From Gloeophyllum trabeum ATCC 11539 (Eukaryota > Basidiomycota > Agaricomycetes > Gloeophyllales > Gloeophyllaceae), in assembly GCF_000344685.1 (NCBI RefSeq), contig NW_006920422.1:836253-881717 (forward strand): a stretch of DNA of 45,465 nt, given 5' to 3'. The notes beneath the pieces are model-generated. The model was not told the origin of the DNA, did no database searches, and worked only from the letters and a program-made list of their open reading frames with translations. Of the stretch, positions 1 to 10,677 are shown piece by piece (the first letter of the stretch is position 1; each line of letters starts with the position of its first letter). The position numbers and the translations under genes are program-made.

Positions 1-909
1 CTGCATAACTCACCCAGCATTGGTGAATAGCTGTCAGAGCCCCCCTGTAGAGCGGCTCGTTGCTCTGGGATGAGAAACGTTAGGTTCACGACTGCAGTTC
101 CATCCGCCGGAGACGACCGGGACAAACCTTCCCGTGCCCGTGCCCGTGTTCTCAAGACCTCCTCATATTCCATAGACCTTACATCTGCCTCCTTTGCTTT
201 ACCACAGGCTCGAACGTGGTTGTTGTACCCCCTCGATGATAGCTCGCGATCGCAGTGGGGGCATCGTCTCGTTTTCCCGGCGTTATAGACTTTCGCCGGG
301 TCCATAGGTCCAACGCGCAGAGCACGCCACAGGTCTCAAGGCAAAACCCAAGACGAAGGGCAACTCCGGGGGCAATAGTGATTTCTAGCTGACGAAGGGG
401 GGCACAGGTCGGGAACAGGGTAGCCAGAGTGCGACGAGAACGTCGACAAACTATGAAAGCTATTGCAATCCGATTCGAATCTCATTCTAATCCGACGATA
501 ATCGTAGCATGTAATTCATATCTGGATATAATTGGAATTTGATTCATATAAAAATAGCAGCTGGGTCCGGACCAATTATAATGCAGGAAGGAAATCTCCG
601 ACATTATTCATTTCCGCGTGCTGAGCGATGAAAGGAGATCCAGGTGACAGTACCGTCCCCAGCCATAAGAGGATGAGACTTGGAGGGGGTTTTTGACAGA
701 CTGAGGAGGAGGCGTCCGACTTCGACGTCATCGTGTTACTCGAGCGCGCTGATTGGCGCCAGCTCCTGACTCGCGTGGCGTCCACGCGCAGGCCGGCGGC
801 ACCGATATCGAGTAGCACCGTAAACGCACTGCGAAAAGTTTCAAGTCCGCCCTCCAAACAGCCTCCCCTCCCCTCCGCCCCCAACGCCCCCTCCCACTGG
901 CACGCCGCG
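1..909. other. Upstream region without a supported gene
   Basis: I see no convincing coding signal on either strand; the short open frames here lack family resemblance and splice logic. Around 460-560 the DNA is AT-rich with a TATA-like run near 545-555, too far from the RLI1 start (910) to be called its promoter. A CCCGTG unit is repeated three times near 133-150. A pyrimidine-rich stretch at about 850-900 sits directly before the RLI1 start codon, as is common in fungal promoters and 5' leaders. Confidence 0.5.
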
Positions 910-3248
910 ATGGCCGACAAAATCACGCGTATCGCCATCGTCGACTCCAACCGCTGCAAACCGAAGCGATGTGCGCAGGAGTGCAAGAAGGTGCGTGTCT
1001 GCGAGCTGCTTGTGATCTTTTGATCTGATCTATGGAGGCAGTCGTGTCCGGTCGTGAAGATGGGTTAGTGGGTTCGCTCTGTGCTGTCGCTGTATCGGGG
1101 TTCTGAAGCGTGCTCCAGGGAAGCTCTGTATCGAAGTCAAGCCGACCGACAAAATCGCGTTCATCTCCGAATTTCTGTGTATTGGATGCGGTATATGTGT
1201 AAAGAAGTGCGTACACCACCCAATCCCCCTCTCTTCAATGTTAATAAATTCCGCCTGATCACACCAGATGCCCCTTTGAAGCGATTGCCATCATCAACCT
1301 CCCGACCAACCTCGAGTCCCAAGTCACACATCGATACACCGCCAACTCCTTCAAGCTCCATCGGCTGCCCACACCACGGCCGGGGCAGGTCCTCGGGCTC
1401 GTCGGGACGAACGGTATCGGGAAGAGCACGGCGCTCAAAATTCTCGCGGGGAAACTCAAGCCCAATCTCGGGCGATACGATGTGCGCCTGTCATCTACTA
1501 CCTAACCCGCTGAAACATACCAACCACGACGTTAGGACCCACCAGACTGGCAGGAAATCCTCAAGTACTTCCGCGGCTCCGAGCTGCAGAACTACTTCAC
1601 GAAGGTGCTCGAGGACAACCTGAAGGCGCTCATCAAGCCGCAGTACGTCGACCACATCCCGCGCGCGATCAAGGGTGCGATGAGCGTCAGCCAGATGCTT
1701 GACAATAAGAAGGAGCTGGATAACAAGCAGAAGCTCCTCGACGACCTCGAGCTGAACGAGGTGCTCGAGCGCGAGGTCACGCAGCTCTCGGGCGGAGAGC
1801 TGCAGCGCTTTGCGATTGCGATGACGTGCATACAGCGGGCGGACGTGTGAGTGCTATGCTACGGGATTCCTATTGGGTGAATGGGCTGATGGCGGGCGTG
1901 GCTAGGTACATGTTCGACGAGCCGTCGAGTTATCTGGACATCAAGCAGCGGCTGAAGGCGGCGGAGGTGATTCGGTCGCTGCTCAAGTCGGACAACTACG
2001 TGATTGCCGTCGAGCACGATCTGTCGGTGCTGGATTACCTGTCCGATTTCATCTGCTGTCTGTACGGCAAGCCGTCGATGTACGGCGTCGTGACCATGCC
2101 GTACTCTGTGCGAGAAGGTCAGTCGGAGCGTGCGCGCCCTTCGTTCCCTCGCGGAACTGACACGCCCCGCAGGCATCAACATCTTCTTGGACGGCTTCAT
2201 CCCGACAGAAAACCTGCGTTTCCGCGAAGAATCGCTCTCCTTCAAGATGGTCGAGACCGCCGAAGAGATCCTGATCGACAAGTCCCGCCAGTACTCGTAC
2301 CCCTCCATGACGAAGACGCTCGGCGGGTTCAAGCTGACCGTCGAGGGCGGCTCGTTCACGGACAGCGAGATCATCGTGATGCTCGGCGAGAACGGGACCG
2401 GCAAGACGACGTTCATCCGCCTGCTCTGGGGCGACGCCCCGGACGTCGAGGTCGACCGGCAGACGTTCAGCGTGAGCCTCAAGCCGCAGACGATCTCGCC
2501 GAAGTTCCCCGGGAGCGTGCGGATGCTGCTGCTGAAGCAGATAAAGCAGGCGTTCATGCACCCGCAGTTCCAGACGGATGTGGTGAAGCCGATGAATTTG
2601 GAGAATATTCTGGACCAGGAGGTGAAGACGCTCTCGGGGGGTGAGCTCCAGCGCGTCGCGATCGTGCTCGCGCTCGGCAAGCCGGCGAACGTGTACCTGC
2701 TCGACGAGCCTAGCAGGTGCGAATACAAATTTCGACGCATGTCAGGGCGATAATGCGCTAACTTGTGTTCGTGCAGTTTCTTGGACTCGGAGCAGCGGAT
2801 TATCGCGAGCAAGGTGATCAAGCGGTTCATCCTTCACGCGAAGAAGACGGCGTTCGTGATCGAGCACGACTTCATCATGGCGACGTACCTCGCGGACCGC
2901 GTCATCGTGTTCGAGGGCAGGCCCGCCGTCGCGGCCACCGCTACGCCGTAAGCCATGCTGCCGTGCGATTCTAATGTTACATCGGGGCCGCTAACCATGT
3001 TTCCGTGGTGCAGACCGCAGTCGTTGCTGTCGGGGATGAACAAGTTCCTCGCGTCGCTGCAGATCACGTTCCGCCGCGACCCGACGAACTTCCGGCCGCG
3101 CGTGAATAAGCTGGAGAGTGTCAAGGACCGGGAGCAGAAGGGTGCGTTTCTTGTCTTTCTTCCTCATCCTTCCTCGTTTGCTTGACCCGCTTACCTGTCT
3201 TCTATTTATTATCTAGCTTCGGGCAATTACTTCTTCCTCGAGGAGTAA
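910..3248 (+). CDS. RLI1: Ribosome recycling / initiation ATPase ABCE1 (RLI1)
   Basis: ABCE1 splits terminated or stalled ribosomes into subunits and acts with initiation factors; it is cytosolic and essential in eukaryotes. I join ten exons: 910-990, 1042-1063, 1119-1206, 1268-1481, 1536-1846, 1906-2117, 2173-2716, 2777-2947, 3014-3141 and 3217-3248. They total 1803 bases, or 600 residues, the normal size for the family. The N-terminus holds the cysteine pattern of two 4Fe-4S clusters ([36 protein letters not shown]). Two ABC domains follow, with Walker A motifs GTNGIGKST and GENGTGKTT, signature LSGGELQR in each, Walker B YMFDEPS and YLLDEPS, and the hinge between them. The second exon is only 22 bases and encodes SCPVVKMG, part of the Fe-S domain. 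The start was chosen because [11 protein letters not shown] is the conserved N-terminus. Nothing looks broken. Confidence 0.97.
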
Positions 3249-3574
3249 TCGGTGTTGTAGGAGTTGGATTATGTATTAGAAGAGAAGAGTCAGGGTCGGA
3301 GAGGGGGCCCGGGAAGGGTGTAGGATAGAGATGACAATGACAATGCTGTAGCCTAGTAGGATTTGCCTTAAAGGACTAGGGCATAGTGAAATGTAGCATC
3401 CCTCGGTGGGAGGATTGGTTCTTGTGGCGCGCGGTCCGATCGCATTGTGGCACGTGTGACGGGTAACGCGAGACACGTAAAGTCACAGTGGCGTGTCGTA
3501 AATGCGTCTAGCCATCGATCTGTGTACAACCAGCTTACTTTCCCCTTTCTCTCTCGCTTTTGTCTCGATTCGCT
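3249..3574. other. Intergenic RLI1-RPA3
   Basis: About 325 bases between two genes on the same strand. It should hold the RLI1 3' end and the RPA3 promoter. I see no open frame of note; a pyrimidine-rich run (about 3537-3560) precedes the RPA3 start. Confidence 0.5.
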
Positions 3575-4083
3575 ATGGCGGAGCACACCTCGACGCGTGT
3601 CAACTCTGCAAAGATGCCCCAGTTCGTGGGGCGTACGGTACGGCTGGTGTGTAAAGTCCTGCAGGTGCGCACTTCTTTCTATCATATCCTGCCATGGTGT
3701 ATTGCGGTTTACTCCGTGGACCTGGATCGGCAGTTCAAGGGGGACACTGCGCTGGTAGAAGCGTCTGATGGCGGGCAGGTGGAGGTGCGATTACCGAAAG
3801 TAAGTGGACGACGGGCTGGTTGTGGGACTGTCTGTCTGTCTGTTGGCTTACTGCGGGATGAAGGACGCGAACGTGACGGATACGTATGTGGAGATCATCG
3901 GGAAGGTGATCGATGCGAGCACCTTGCAGATGATGGCCTGCGTGCTCATGGGGGATTCAGTGGGTACGTGCCCTTTGCTCTTCCTTCGTTCCAAGCTTAT
4001 GTCTGCTGTTGGTAGATATGAAGCTGATTGACGACGTGGTCAATATGATACATGACCCACGGTTTATGGGGAGTATGTTCTAG
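3575..4083 (+). CDS. RPA3: Replication protein A small subunit (RPA14/RPA3)
   Basis: This is the smallest subunit of the heterotrimeric single-strand DNA binding protein used in replication, repair and recombination; it is a single OB fold that helps assemble the trimer. Four exons, 3575-3664, 3734-3799, 3864-3963 and 4016-4083, give 107 residues, the usual family length. Recognisable stretches are RVNSAKMPQFVGRTVRLVCK at the N-terminus, the strand pair GDTALVEASDGGQVEVRLPK, and TYVEIIGKVIDASTL, followed by the C-terminal helix ending DVVNMIHDPRF. The start at 3575 is preferred over an in-frame ATG at 3560 because MAEHTSTRVN begins the conserved block. Splice sites are all GT...AG. Confidence 0.93.
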
Positions 4084-4531
4084 CTTCAAGTTGCTGGTTT
4101 TGTCGGTCAGGTGTTTTGCTTGTTCCTCGCTGTGCTCATTGCTTTGTAATGTTCAAGTACGTTGCTCTTGTATTGCATACCAAAATACCATGCTCTGGGT
4201 GGTCAATTCCGCAATCAGCCAGTAATGTGTTCTTCAGGGCTGATAGTATCCGTGATTGCAGGAGCCAGATTTTCCACTGCCCAGTGGCAGGAACTCTGAG
4301 ATATTGATTATAGGTCCCTCTGGCTCTCTGCCATACTTGTCATGGAACCAATCAAGCACTAGTGGCAAGACAACATTCTATGTGCAGCAGAAGAATGAAC
4401 CCAGTACAAAGAATGCCACGGTGGCTCCTCGGCAGCATTCGTAGCTGAATATGTTACATCCCTGTGTACACAAAGCATCCTCGGCCGCATTGACAATGTC
4501 ACAACTTGAAGATCTGAGGCATTCCCAGAAT
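4084..4531. other. Intergenic RPA3-permease (convergent 3' ends)
   Basis: About 450 bases between convergent genes. It contains short frames in both directions but no coding pattern that I can connect to a family; it probably holds the two 3' untranslated ends. Confidence 0.5.
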
Positions 4532-7148
4532 TTAAACCCCAGGCCCATCGACCGCACGAACCATGCTTTGTGCAACTCCTTTCTCCTTTGCCTCTTCCAG
4601 CGACGGTGACCGCGTACTACCGTGGCCCAGCTTTTCTGGGGACCCAGGTCCGTAATATCGGCGATGCTAGGGCACTTGTGAGTGAGGGGTGAACTCGAGA
4701 AAGAATAGGACCTACCCAGAAGGCCATGTACCAAAGCCATGACAGGCCGCAGATGCCACCCATTATAGGCCCAGCGTAGTTCATGGTAGCCGGCGTAACA
4801 GGATACACTTGTGGCATGATGAGGATGCTATCCAACTATGAATCAGAACTACAGAGGTCAGACTGTGGATTCCCAACTCACCCTGTCTCGAGTAATGTCC
4901 TGGTACGGTTTATTAGGTGAGGCGAAACTCTTCCAGAGTGTACAACACATACCACACTACCGCATAAACATTAACGGCATAGCCCCATTTGCCAAGATAG
5001 AATGGCCCTGGTGTGAATTCCGTGTCTGTGTCGAAGAGCCGAATGTACAGCTTTGCGACGATAGGGATCTGTAAGAGCAATTCGTTAACTTCACGTAGTA
5101 TAATTCAAGTTACATACAGCATAGGAGAGGTCAAGGGCTACTGCAGTGATACTGGAGATGGTTGTGTAAGCTGTGGTGCGACCATGGGAGCAGAGAACAG
5201 GTCTACCTAAAGACTGCGTTGATCTTGGCCAGGGTTAGTGTAAGAATATCACCACATGGACGAAGACTCACCGCTACAAGGGACGCTAGAGATAGCAGGC
5301 CAAAGAGACACTCCACTACTACGGTGCAGATGACGGCGTTCACCGGTGTCGCCGTCACTCGCCATACCTTTGCGAACAGACGTCCATCGGGTAGGGCATT
5401 CTACATGTGATATGCCGGTCAGTATGAATGTCGGAGTGGCGTAGAAGCTTCCTTACATCTCTGGAAATCGCGTATATGCCTAGATGAGCGGAGGATCGGT
5501 CAAGCTCGCGACAGGAAATATAAAATAGTATAACATACTTCTGATACATGCCAGCTGGCATGTAGCTGCTGTTATGGTTTGCAGGATGATGACAAACGAC
5601 CACAGGGCCAGAGCACCCCGTTTCCCCAGGTTATCCCATAGGATCTACAATCGAGGCATAGGTTGTTTATACGCTATCATACTTAGGAGACAATGAACTG
5701 TCCACCTGAGCAAAAACAAGTTGAGTAGGGCCAGGTAGGGTGGAGAGATCCCGAACGCCGTAGCAAAGAGACACGTTCACGAAGAATCCAAATATGGACG
5801 TCAGAAACACTAGGAGGACCGTTAGCTTTGGTGTGCAAGGCGAGAGTTATCGAATCACAACCTGCGGAGACGATAGCAGCCGGCGTGGCTACCGCAGCGT
5901 TCTTGACTTCTTCAGACAAATCTATGAAGTACATAATCAGCGGTGCATAATTCAGTAATGCGTAGGTAGTCGGGTCTTACGTGCTGCAGCATCATAATCC
6001 GTCTAATAATGAGGACGTCAAAGTGAGCCCATATAACCGGCTGGATACTTGCCATGACCCATTGCACGCTCAGGATACCTAGCAAGAAGGCAAATCCTGT
6101 GCTACCCCAGCCCGATCCATCTTCTACCTGTCATGGATATCAAGCTGGCTTCCGATACAACCACATTCGTGACCTACGGTGTTCCATACAAATTTGTGGC
6201 TTGCCAGGTTACCTCGGCCCGCAGCAGGGATGGCTATGATGACGGCCAACGTAGTGAAGAGATTCACGTAGACTAATGCAAACGTGAGGGTCCCCCAGAG
6301 AGATGTGTCTCGCTGAATGCACACACCATAAAAGGATGCTATCCGGTGCAACGTCTTCGTAGGCAGGCTGTTCAGAATGCCCAAAGCGAAGTTGAGCCCG
6401 ACGTATAGGCCCAATACCTGGCCGGTAGAGGCCGTAAATGTCCCATCCGTACCAATAGTAACAGCAGCGAATATCATCTGTGACCTAAAGGATAATTTGA
6501 GGAAAGCAAGACAAGGGAGATTTCACAGTTACCACCACTTACAACGCAAATGTGACGGAAGCTGGAGTAGCAAGCTGTCCGACCACTGTCATCCTGGTTG
6601 ACATGAATACATTCCATATAAATCAGGACTGGCTATGACGTCCAGGTAGGCAAAGGCGCCGTACCATGCTGCTACGAACGTGGTACTTCGTCGGTACTTG
6701 GAAGGTACGACAAAGGCTGTGCTAGTATATATCCCTCCGGCGGTCGGATAGGCAGACACGAGCTCTATCGTTCCAATAATCAGCATATAATACTGGAGAA
6801 TATGATCTTGAATGCAGACAGACCAGCTACAGATGCTGCGATTGCCATACAACCGAAGGATCCCAGAAACCACGCCCATATTGCGGTTCCCGGTCCTCCG
6901 AGCAATAGGGGAGTATTAAACGTAGATGCTATACTAGCAGAGCATCTGGGAAACTATGATACTTCCGTGTCGTGAGGAAGGGAACGGGACAGTAAGACAT
7001 ACCCTAGGATGCCGAGTGCAAAGCTGAGCGTGCTGAACTTGGTAAACTCTCGCTTCAGCTCCCGGCGAACGCCGAGTTTCCTCAATCTCGCATCCTCTTG
7101 CTCCAGGTTAATCGACGCTTTGTCGACTTTGTCGCTGGGCGTAAACAT
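4532..7148 (-). CDS. APC-superfamily amino-acid/amine permease (GABA/choline permease type)
   Basis: This is a membrane transporter of the amino acid-polyamine-organocation superfamily, closest in motif pattern to fungal GABA permease UGA4 and choline/amino-acid carriers; it should import an amino acid or amine. I join 19 exons (first 7003-7148, last 4532-4666) totalling 1611 bases, or 536 residues, the usual family length with about twelve hydrophobic segments. Family landmarks are TFNTPLLLGGPGTAIWAWFL, SVAELVSAYPTAGGIYTST, LNSLPTKTLHRI, TDYDAAAHLSEEV, SITAVALDLSYAIPI, FTPGPFYLG and VYPVTPATMNYAG. Four exons are tiny: 5981-6002 (22 bases, encoding TDYDAAAH), 5457-5479 (23), 5207-5223 (17) and 4882-4899 (18). 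The intron at 6003-6052 starts with GC. The gene therefore looks broken until spliced, but it is intact. It diverges from the N-demethylase gene at 7742. The substrate cannot be read from sequence. Confidence 0.92.
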
Positions 7149-7741
7149 GGCGTTGGACGTACCTCAAGAAGCGCGGACGATATATGCGATTCAGCGCCCA
7201 GAGCGCCTGCCTTACGGAATTCCTATAAACCCAATTCATGAACGACCCTTGTATGTAAGCTCTACCTAAGCGGTAATTGGACGGGCTTATCCGAAGACAT
7301 ACTCTATCAATACCAGCGCTGCATCTTATCGCTCCCGTGCACCAGGCAGACGGAGGCAGTTGCTAGCTCGAGGCGTATCTCGTGGTTCCATGAATACAGC
7401 TCCGCTCGCTTCGCCGAGCCAGGTCTCCAGACGATCTGTCCACTGGCCACGCCCGGTCTCAAGTTACCTGCTGGCATTTGTGGTATCCTCCTACAACCAG
7501 GACAGCTGTCAGTAAAGGCGGTAAGTCACTGTAACCTTCGCACCGATAGGACATGCTTTATCTGTGAGCAGGTGCTTCGTTATCAGAATACGGCACTCCG
7601 CCACCACGGATAAGCCCGGTAAGCAGTCGTATCTCGGATATCTTTAGTGTCCGAAGTCTTAACGGGACAGCTATAATGGAGCAGTTCAGTGTCGCTCAGT
7701 TGCATTCCGCTTTCACGAGAATAGCTTCCCCGAGAATAGCG
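7149..7741. promoter_or_regulatory. Shared divergent promoter with clustered GATA-type sites
   Basis: The 593 bases separate the start codons of the permease (-) and the N-demethylase-like gene (+). Five GATAA/TTATC cores are visible: CTTATC at 7286-7291, CTTATC at 7325-7330, TTTATC at 7557-7562, TTATCA at 7580-7585 and GATAAG at 7609-7614. About one would be expected by chance for this length. In ascomycetes such HGATAR sites bind AreA/Nit2-type GATA factors that switch on nitrogen-scavenging genes; basidiomycetes carry homologous factors. Binding here is inferred. An alternative upstream ATG in frame with the demethylase lies at 7676. Confidence 0.5.
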
Positions 7742-9496
7742 ATGGCTGAGCTCCATACGCTGGATGTCCTACTTCTCAGTGTTATAGCGGCTGTCACATG
7801 GTATGTCTACGCCCGAGGTCAAAGAGCAAAGGAGTGCGTCAAAGTGACTGTGGCTGAAGACGAGAAACTACCGGATCCGGATCCTCTCTGGGATTTTGAC
7901 CTAGTACGTCCTCAGTCCGTAAGCCACTCGACATCTTGTGCTGATCCGCTCTAGGCCACAGCCACAACTCGGAATCATCTGTACGTTAACAAGACCGTAC
8001 GATGGCCGTATCACCAGGTTGGTGGCTATGCTCAGCCTCCCCGAGGTACTTTAATCAACTCAAATGTGTTTCATCAGACGATGTCGCATCAGCCGATGCA
8101 TATCAATGACTGGATAGAAATCGACAAGGATTACAAGTGGTACATTGATGAGAAAGCGCGCGTCATTGCAGAGAAAGGTCTATATATAACCTTCATATGT
8201 CCCATCTCACCGCTCACTACGGCAATTTCAGGGAAGCATGTCATCGATTCCTGTCCCGACAATGATGAAGCATGCGGGGAACTCATGGAGATCTTGGTCG
8301 ATTATCTCCCGAAGAGGTACCCCACGCTTTTTGAGAAAATCGACTGCGAAGGCGGTGGCATCTGGAATAAAGTCACCGACGAGAAGTTGATCGGGTTAGA
8401 AGGGAGAAAAGGAGTCGATGCGCTGACTGTCTGCTCTCGGTAGCTTCTGACCGACCATCATATCGACGGATCGAGATCTCTGAACGATGCTATGCAGGCT
8501 GGTACAAGACGATTTCTTGATGGGACGCGAACGTGAAGATGGCTCTGTCTACTTCACGGGAGGCCTCGTCGCATTCCCTGGTAGGTCGGCGACGCCAGCA
8601 CTGAACCGTGAATTTGGAGATGCTTACGATCCGGTGTTCCAGGGTTCTACCTTCTCTCCAAGAAGATCAATAAAACCTTGAGATATGCTCACGCTCCCGT
8701 GCCATACTTCAATGAAAAGCTCTTGCTGAGTGTCGAACGGACTTTGAAGCGATTCAAACCGAATGAGCCGTTCGAACGTACCAGTTGGGAGATCGTTGAC
8801 GATCGCAACCTTCATTGGCGTATGTGGTCGTGCCCTTTTGAGCTCCGTGGGGGGCGCCTCTTGATTATCCTACTTGGCTTCGTGGGTAGACAATATCGCC
8901 AACCTGGAGAGCGGCGCAAAACTGCCGAAGGGTTTCCATCCCAAGGACCTCTTCTTCCGTGTCGATCATCAAACTTTCCGGAAGTTACCAAGGACAAAAG
9001 GGATAATTTTCGGAGTGTACGCCTGCTGAAAGCTCCTCGCGAAATAACGTATTGGCATTAGTCTCACGACCATCATTATTGTAGCCATCCTATCATGAAA
9101 CGTCTTGAAGACCTCGAGGACAGCCCACTGGTGCCGATGCTTCTGGCAAAAGTGCATGCCGAAGCCGATGAAAAGTTGATGAAGGTGACTCGCGTTTGAA
9201 CTGTCTCCGCGTCTCCTGGATGTGTAACCGCTCTTGCCATATTCAGTACAAGGTAGCGCCCGCGTACCAAGATCTGATGATGCCCTATCTGGCAGAATTG
9301 ACCGCTCGGCAAATTGAGAAGGGCCTCATAACGTATGTGGCGTATGGTGTACTACGGTGTCCTTGAGCTGACTTCTACTCATAGTGGGAAGGAGGAAGTG
9401 GCTGCGTTCCGTGAGCTCATTATGGATGGAAAGTACCCGAACACGCAGACGTCGCTGACACAGGCCACCGAGTCCGAGAAGTTTCTGCGGGCGTAG
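7742..9496 (+). CDS. Heme-dependent oxidative N-demethylase-like protein (DUF3445 family)
   Basis: DUF3445/HODM proteins are linked to oxidative N-demethylation of secondary amines such as dimethylamine, with heme as cofactor; most evidence is bacterial and the fungal members are poorly studied. Ten exons, 7742-7903, 7955-8017, 8078-8177, 8232-8439, 8498-8580, 8643-8819, 8890-9016, 9085-9184, 9247-9332 and 9385-9496, sum to 1218 bases, or 405 residues. Residues about 5-22 form a hydrophobic segment, suggesting an N-terminal anchor. Family blocks follow: the YHQTMSHQPMHINDWIEIDK region, RLVQDDFLMGRE, GGLVAFPGFYLLSKKI, APVPYFNEKL, and the conserved LFFRVDHQTFRKLPRTKG near the C-terminus. A start at 7676 would add 22 residues. 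The divergent permease and GATA sites suggest a nitrogen-acquisition role. Enzyme activity is inferred from family only. Confidence 0.85.
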
Positions 9497-9927
9497 ATCC
9501 TCAACTTAACCGGGGGCTGGCGATCGGTGTTGGCGTTAAGGCCCGAAGAGTCTTCGAAACGAGCGTAGGCTTCCATCGATTACTCATGTACATACGGATG
9601 TTCCATGAATACATCGGCGTCGCAAGGTAACCTCCTGGTTTGCGGGCTCGCATCTGATACCGGCGTAATGCGGGTCCCAAGACCTCCCCTGTCCTAACGC
9701 TTGTCAGCGCGCCCCTGGAAGATAGCAGACGAGATTGATACATTGGGGAAGAACCGGTCCTCCGCCGATTATACATTATAGTACACATCTACAAGCAAGA
9801 AAAAATACACAGTACTAGAAGTTACAGGGGGTAGAGATAGCCGTGATTCGGTTCTCAGAGTTCAGAGTTCAGAGTCCAAAGAAAGGATGATAGGAAGCAA
9901 CTACGGAGCTGTGGTTTCGCTACGTCC
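9497..9927. other. Intergenic, convergent 3' ends
   Basis: Between the N-demethylase-like gene (+) and the DUF6593 gene (-). No gene supported. A short tandem of the unit TTCAGAG lies near 9855-9874. The rest presumably holds 3' untranslated sequence. Confidence 0.45.
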
Positions 9928-10677
9928 TCAGTCAATATTGCGCCCGGACTGAAGCAAAACTGTCGCGACGATTGAGGGTTCGAGTAAACCTAACTCCAGG
10001 GCTCGAGGAGTGACTTCAAGGGTAACGGTGGCCTGCGTCTTTGAAACTGTGACCAGCGGCTGCGGAGCGGCAGACGATGTCGCGTATAACTGCCAATCGG
10101 ACATGTAAGAATGTCACTATCAGACCGGCCAGCTGCGCTGAAGACATATGAAGACATACACAGATATGCCTCCCATTTGGTGCCCAGGCATACTGCCGAT
10201 TACCAACCGTCATAATTCTGGATCTAACGCGCAGGATTGGTCAGGACTACCGCAGGCTTGTTCAACTGTCCATGCGACTTACAGCCCGTCACGGGACAAC
10301 CCCAACCAATTCTGAATACTCTGCTTCGGAGCAACACCGCGGATTTCAATGGTTGGATGACTTCTCCACTCGATGATGGCCACGCTCCGACCTCGAGAGT
10401 CTTTAATGAAGGTGAAAATGGGGGAACTATTGGATTCCACCCGGTAATGGATATTGGCCTTTGCGTCGATCAAGACCGAGTGCAATATCGTAGGCGAAAA
10501 TGCAGCGAAGGTGAGACATAGAGGGCCTCCTAGGTCATGTCCAGCCGGCGCTCCATAAGGCAGAGCTCCATAGACAGACGGGGGAGCAGAAGAACCGTAG
10601 TCCCAAGCCGACTGGTTCGACTGTCCCATCCCAGCGTTTTGCCAGCCTGTAGCGTAGGGATTCTGGGTAGTCGACAT
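9928..10677 (-). CDS. DUF6593-like protein
   Basis: DUF6593 proteins are small beta-rich proteins that are numerous in agaricomycetes and have no known function. Three exons, 10283-10677, 10160-10223 and 9928-10089, sum to 621 bases, or 206 residues. The first about 45 residues are low-complexity and rich in Gly, Ala, Ser, Asn and Tyr. The core then shows LTFAAFSPTILHSVLIDA, HYRVES, IFTFIKD, a VAIIEWRSH strand and YAWAPNGRH, which match the layout of the family (repeated strands with a central IEW motif). The C-terminal segment ends VATVLLQSGRNID. I see no signal peptide or membrane segment. It is convergent with the N-demethylase gene and no functional link is evident. Confidence 0.72.

Noticed and set aside
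1081..1623. Long open frame of 180 codons overlapping RLI1
   Set aside because: It is a shadow of the RLI1 exons and introns in another frame; RLI1 family motifs fix the true frame.
1859..2830. Long minus-strand open frame of 323 codons opposite RLI1
   Set aside because: It is antisense to conserved ABC domains and shows no family motif of its own.
4532..7148. Permease as a pseudogene because many exons look frameshifted
   Set aside because: With micro-exons and one GC donor, all 19 exons join in phase to a full-length 536-residue protein.
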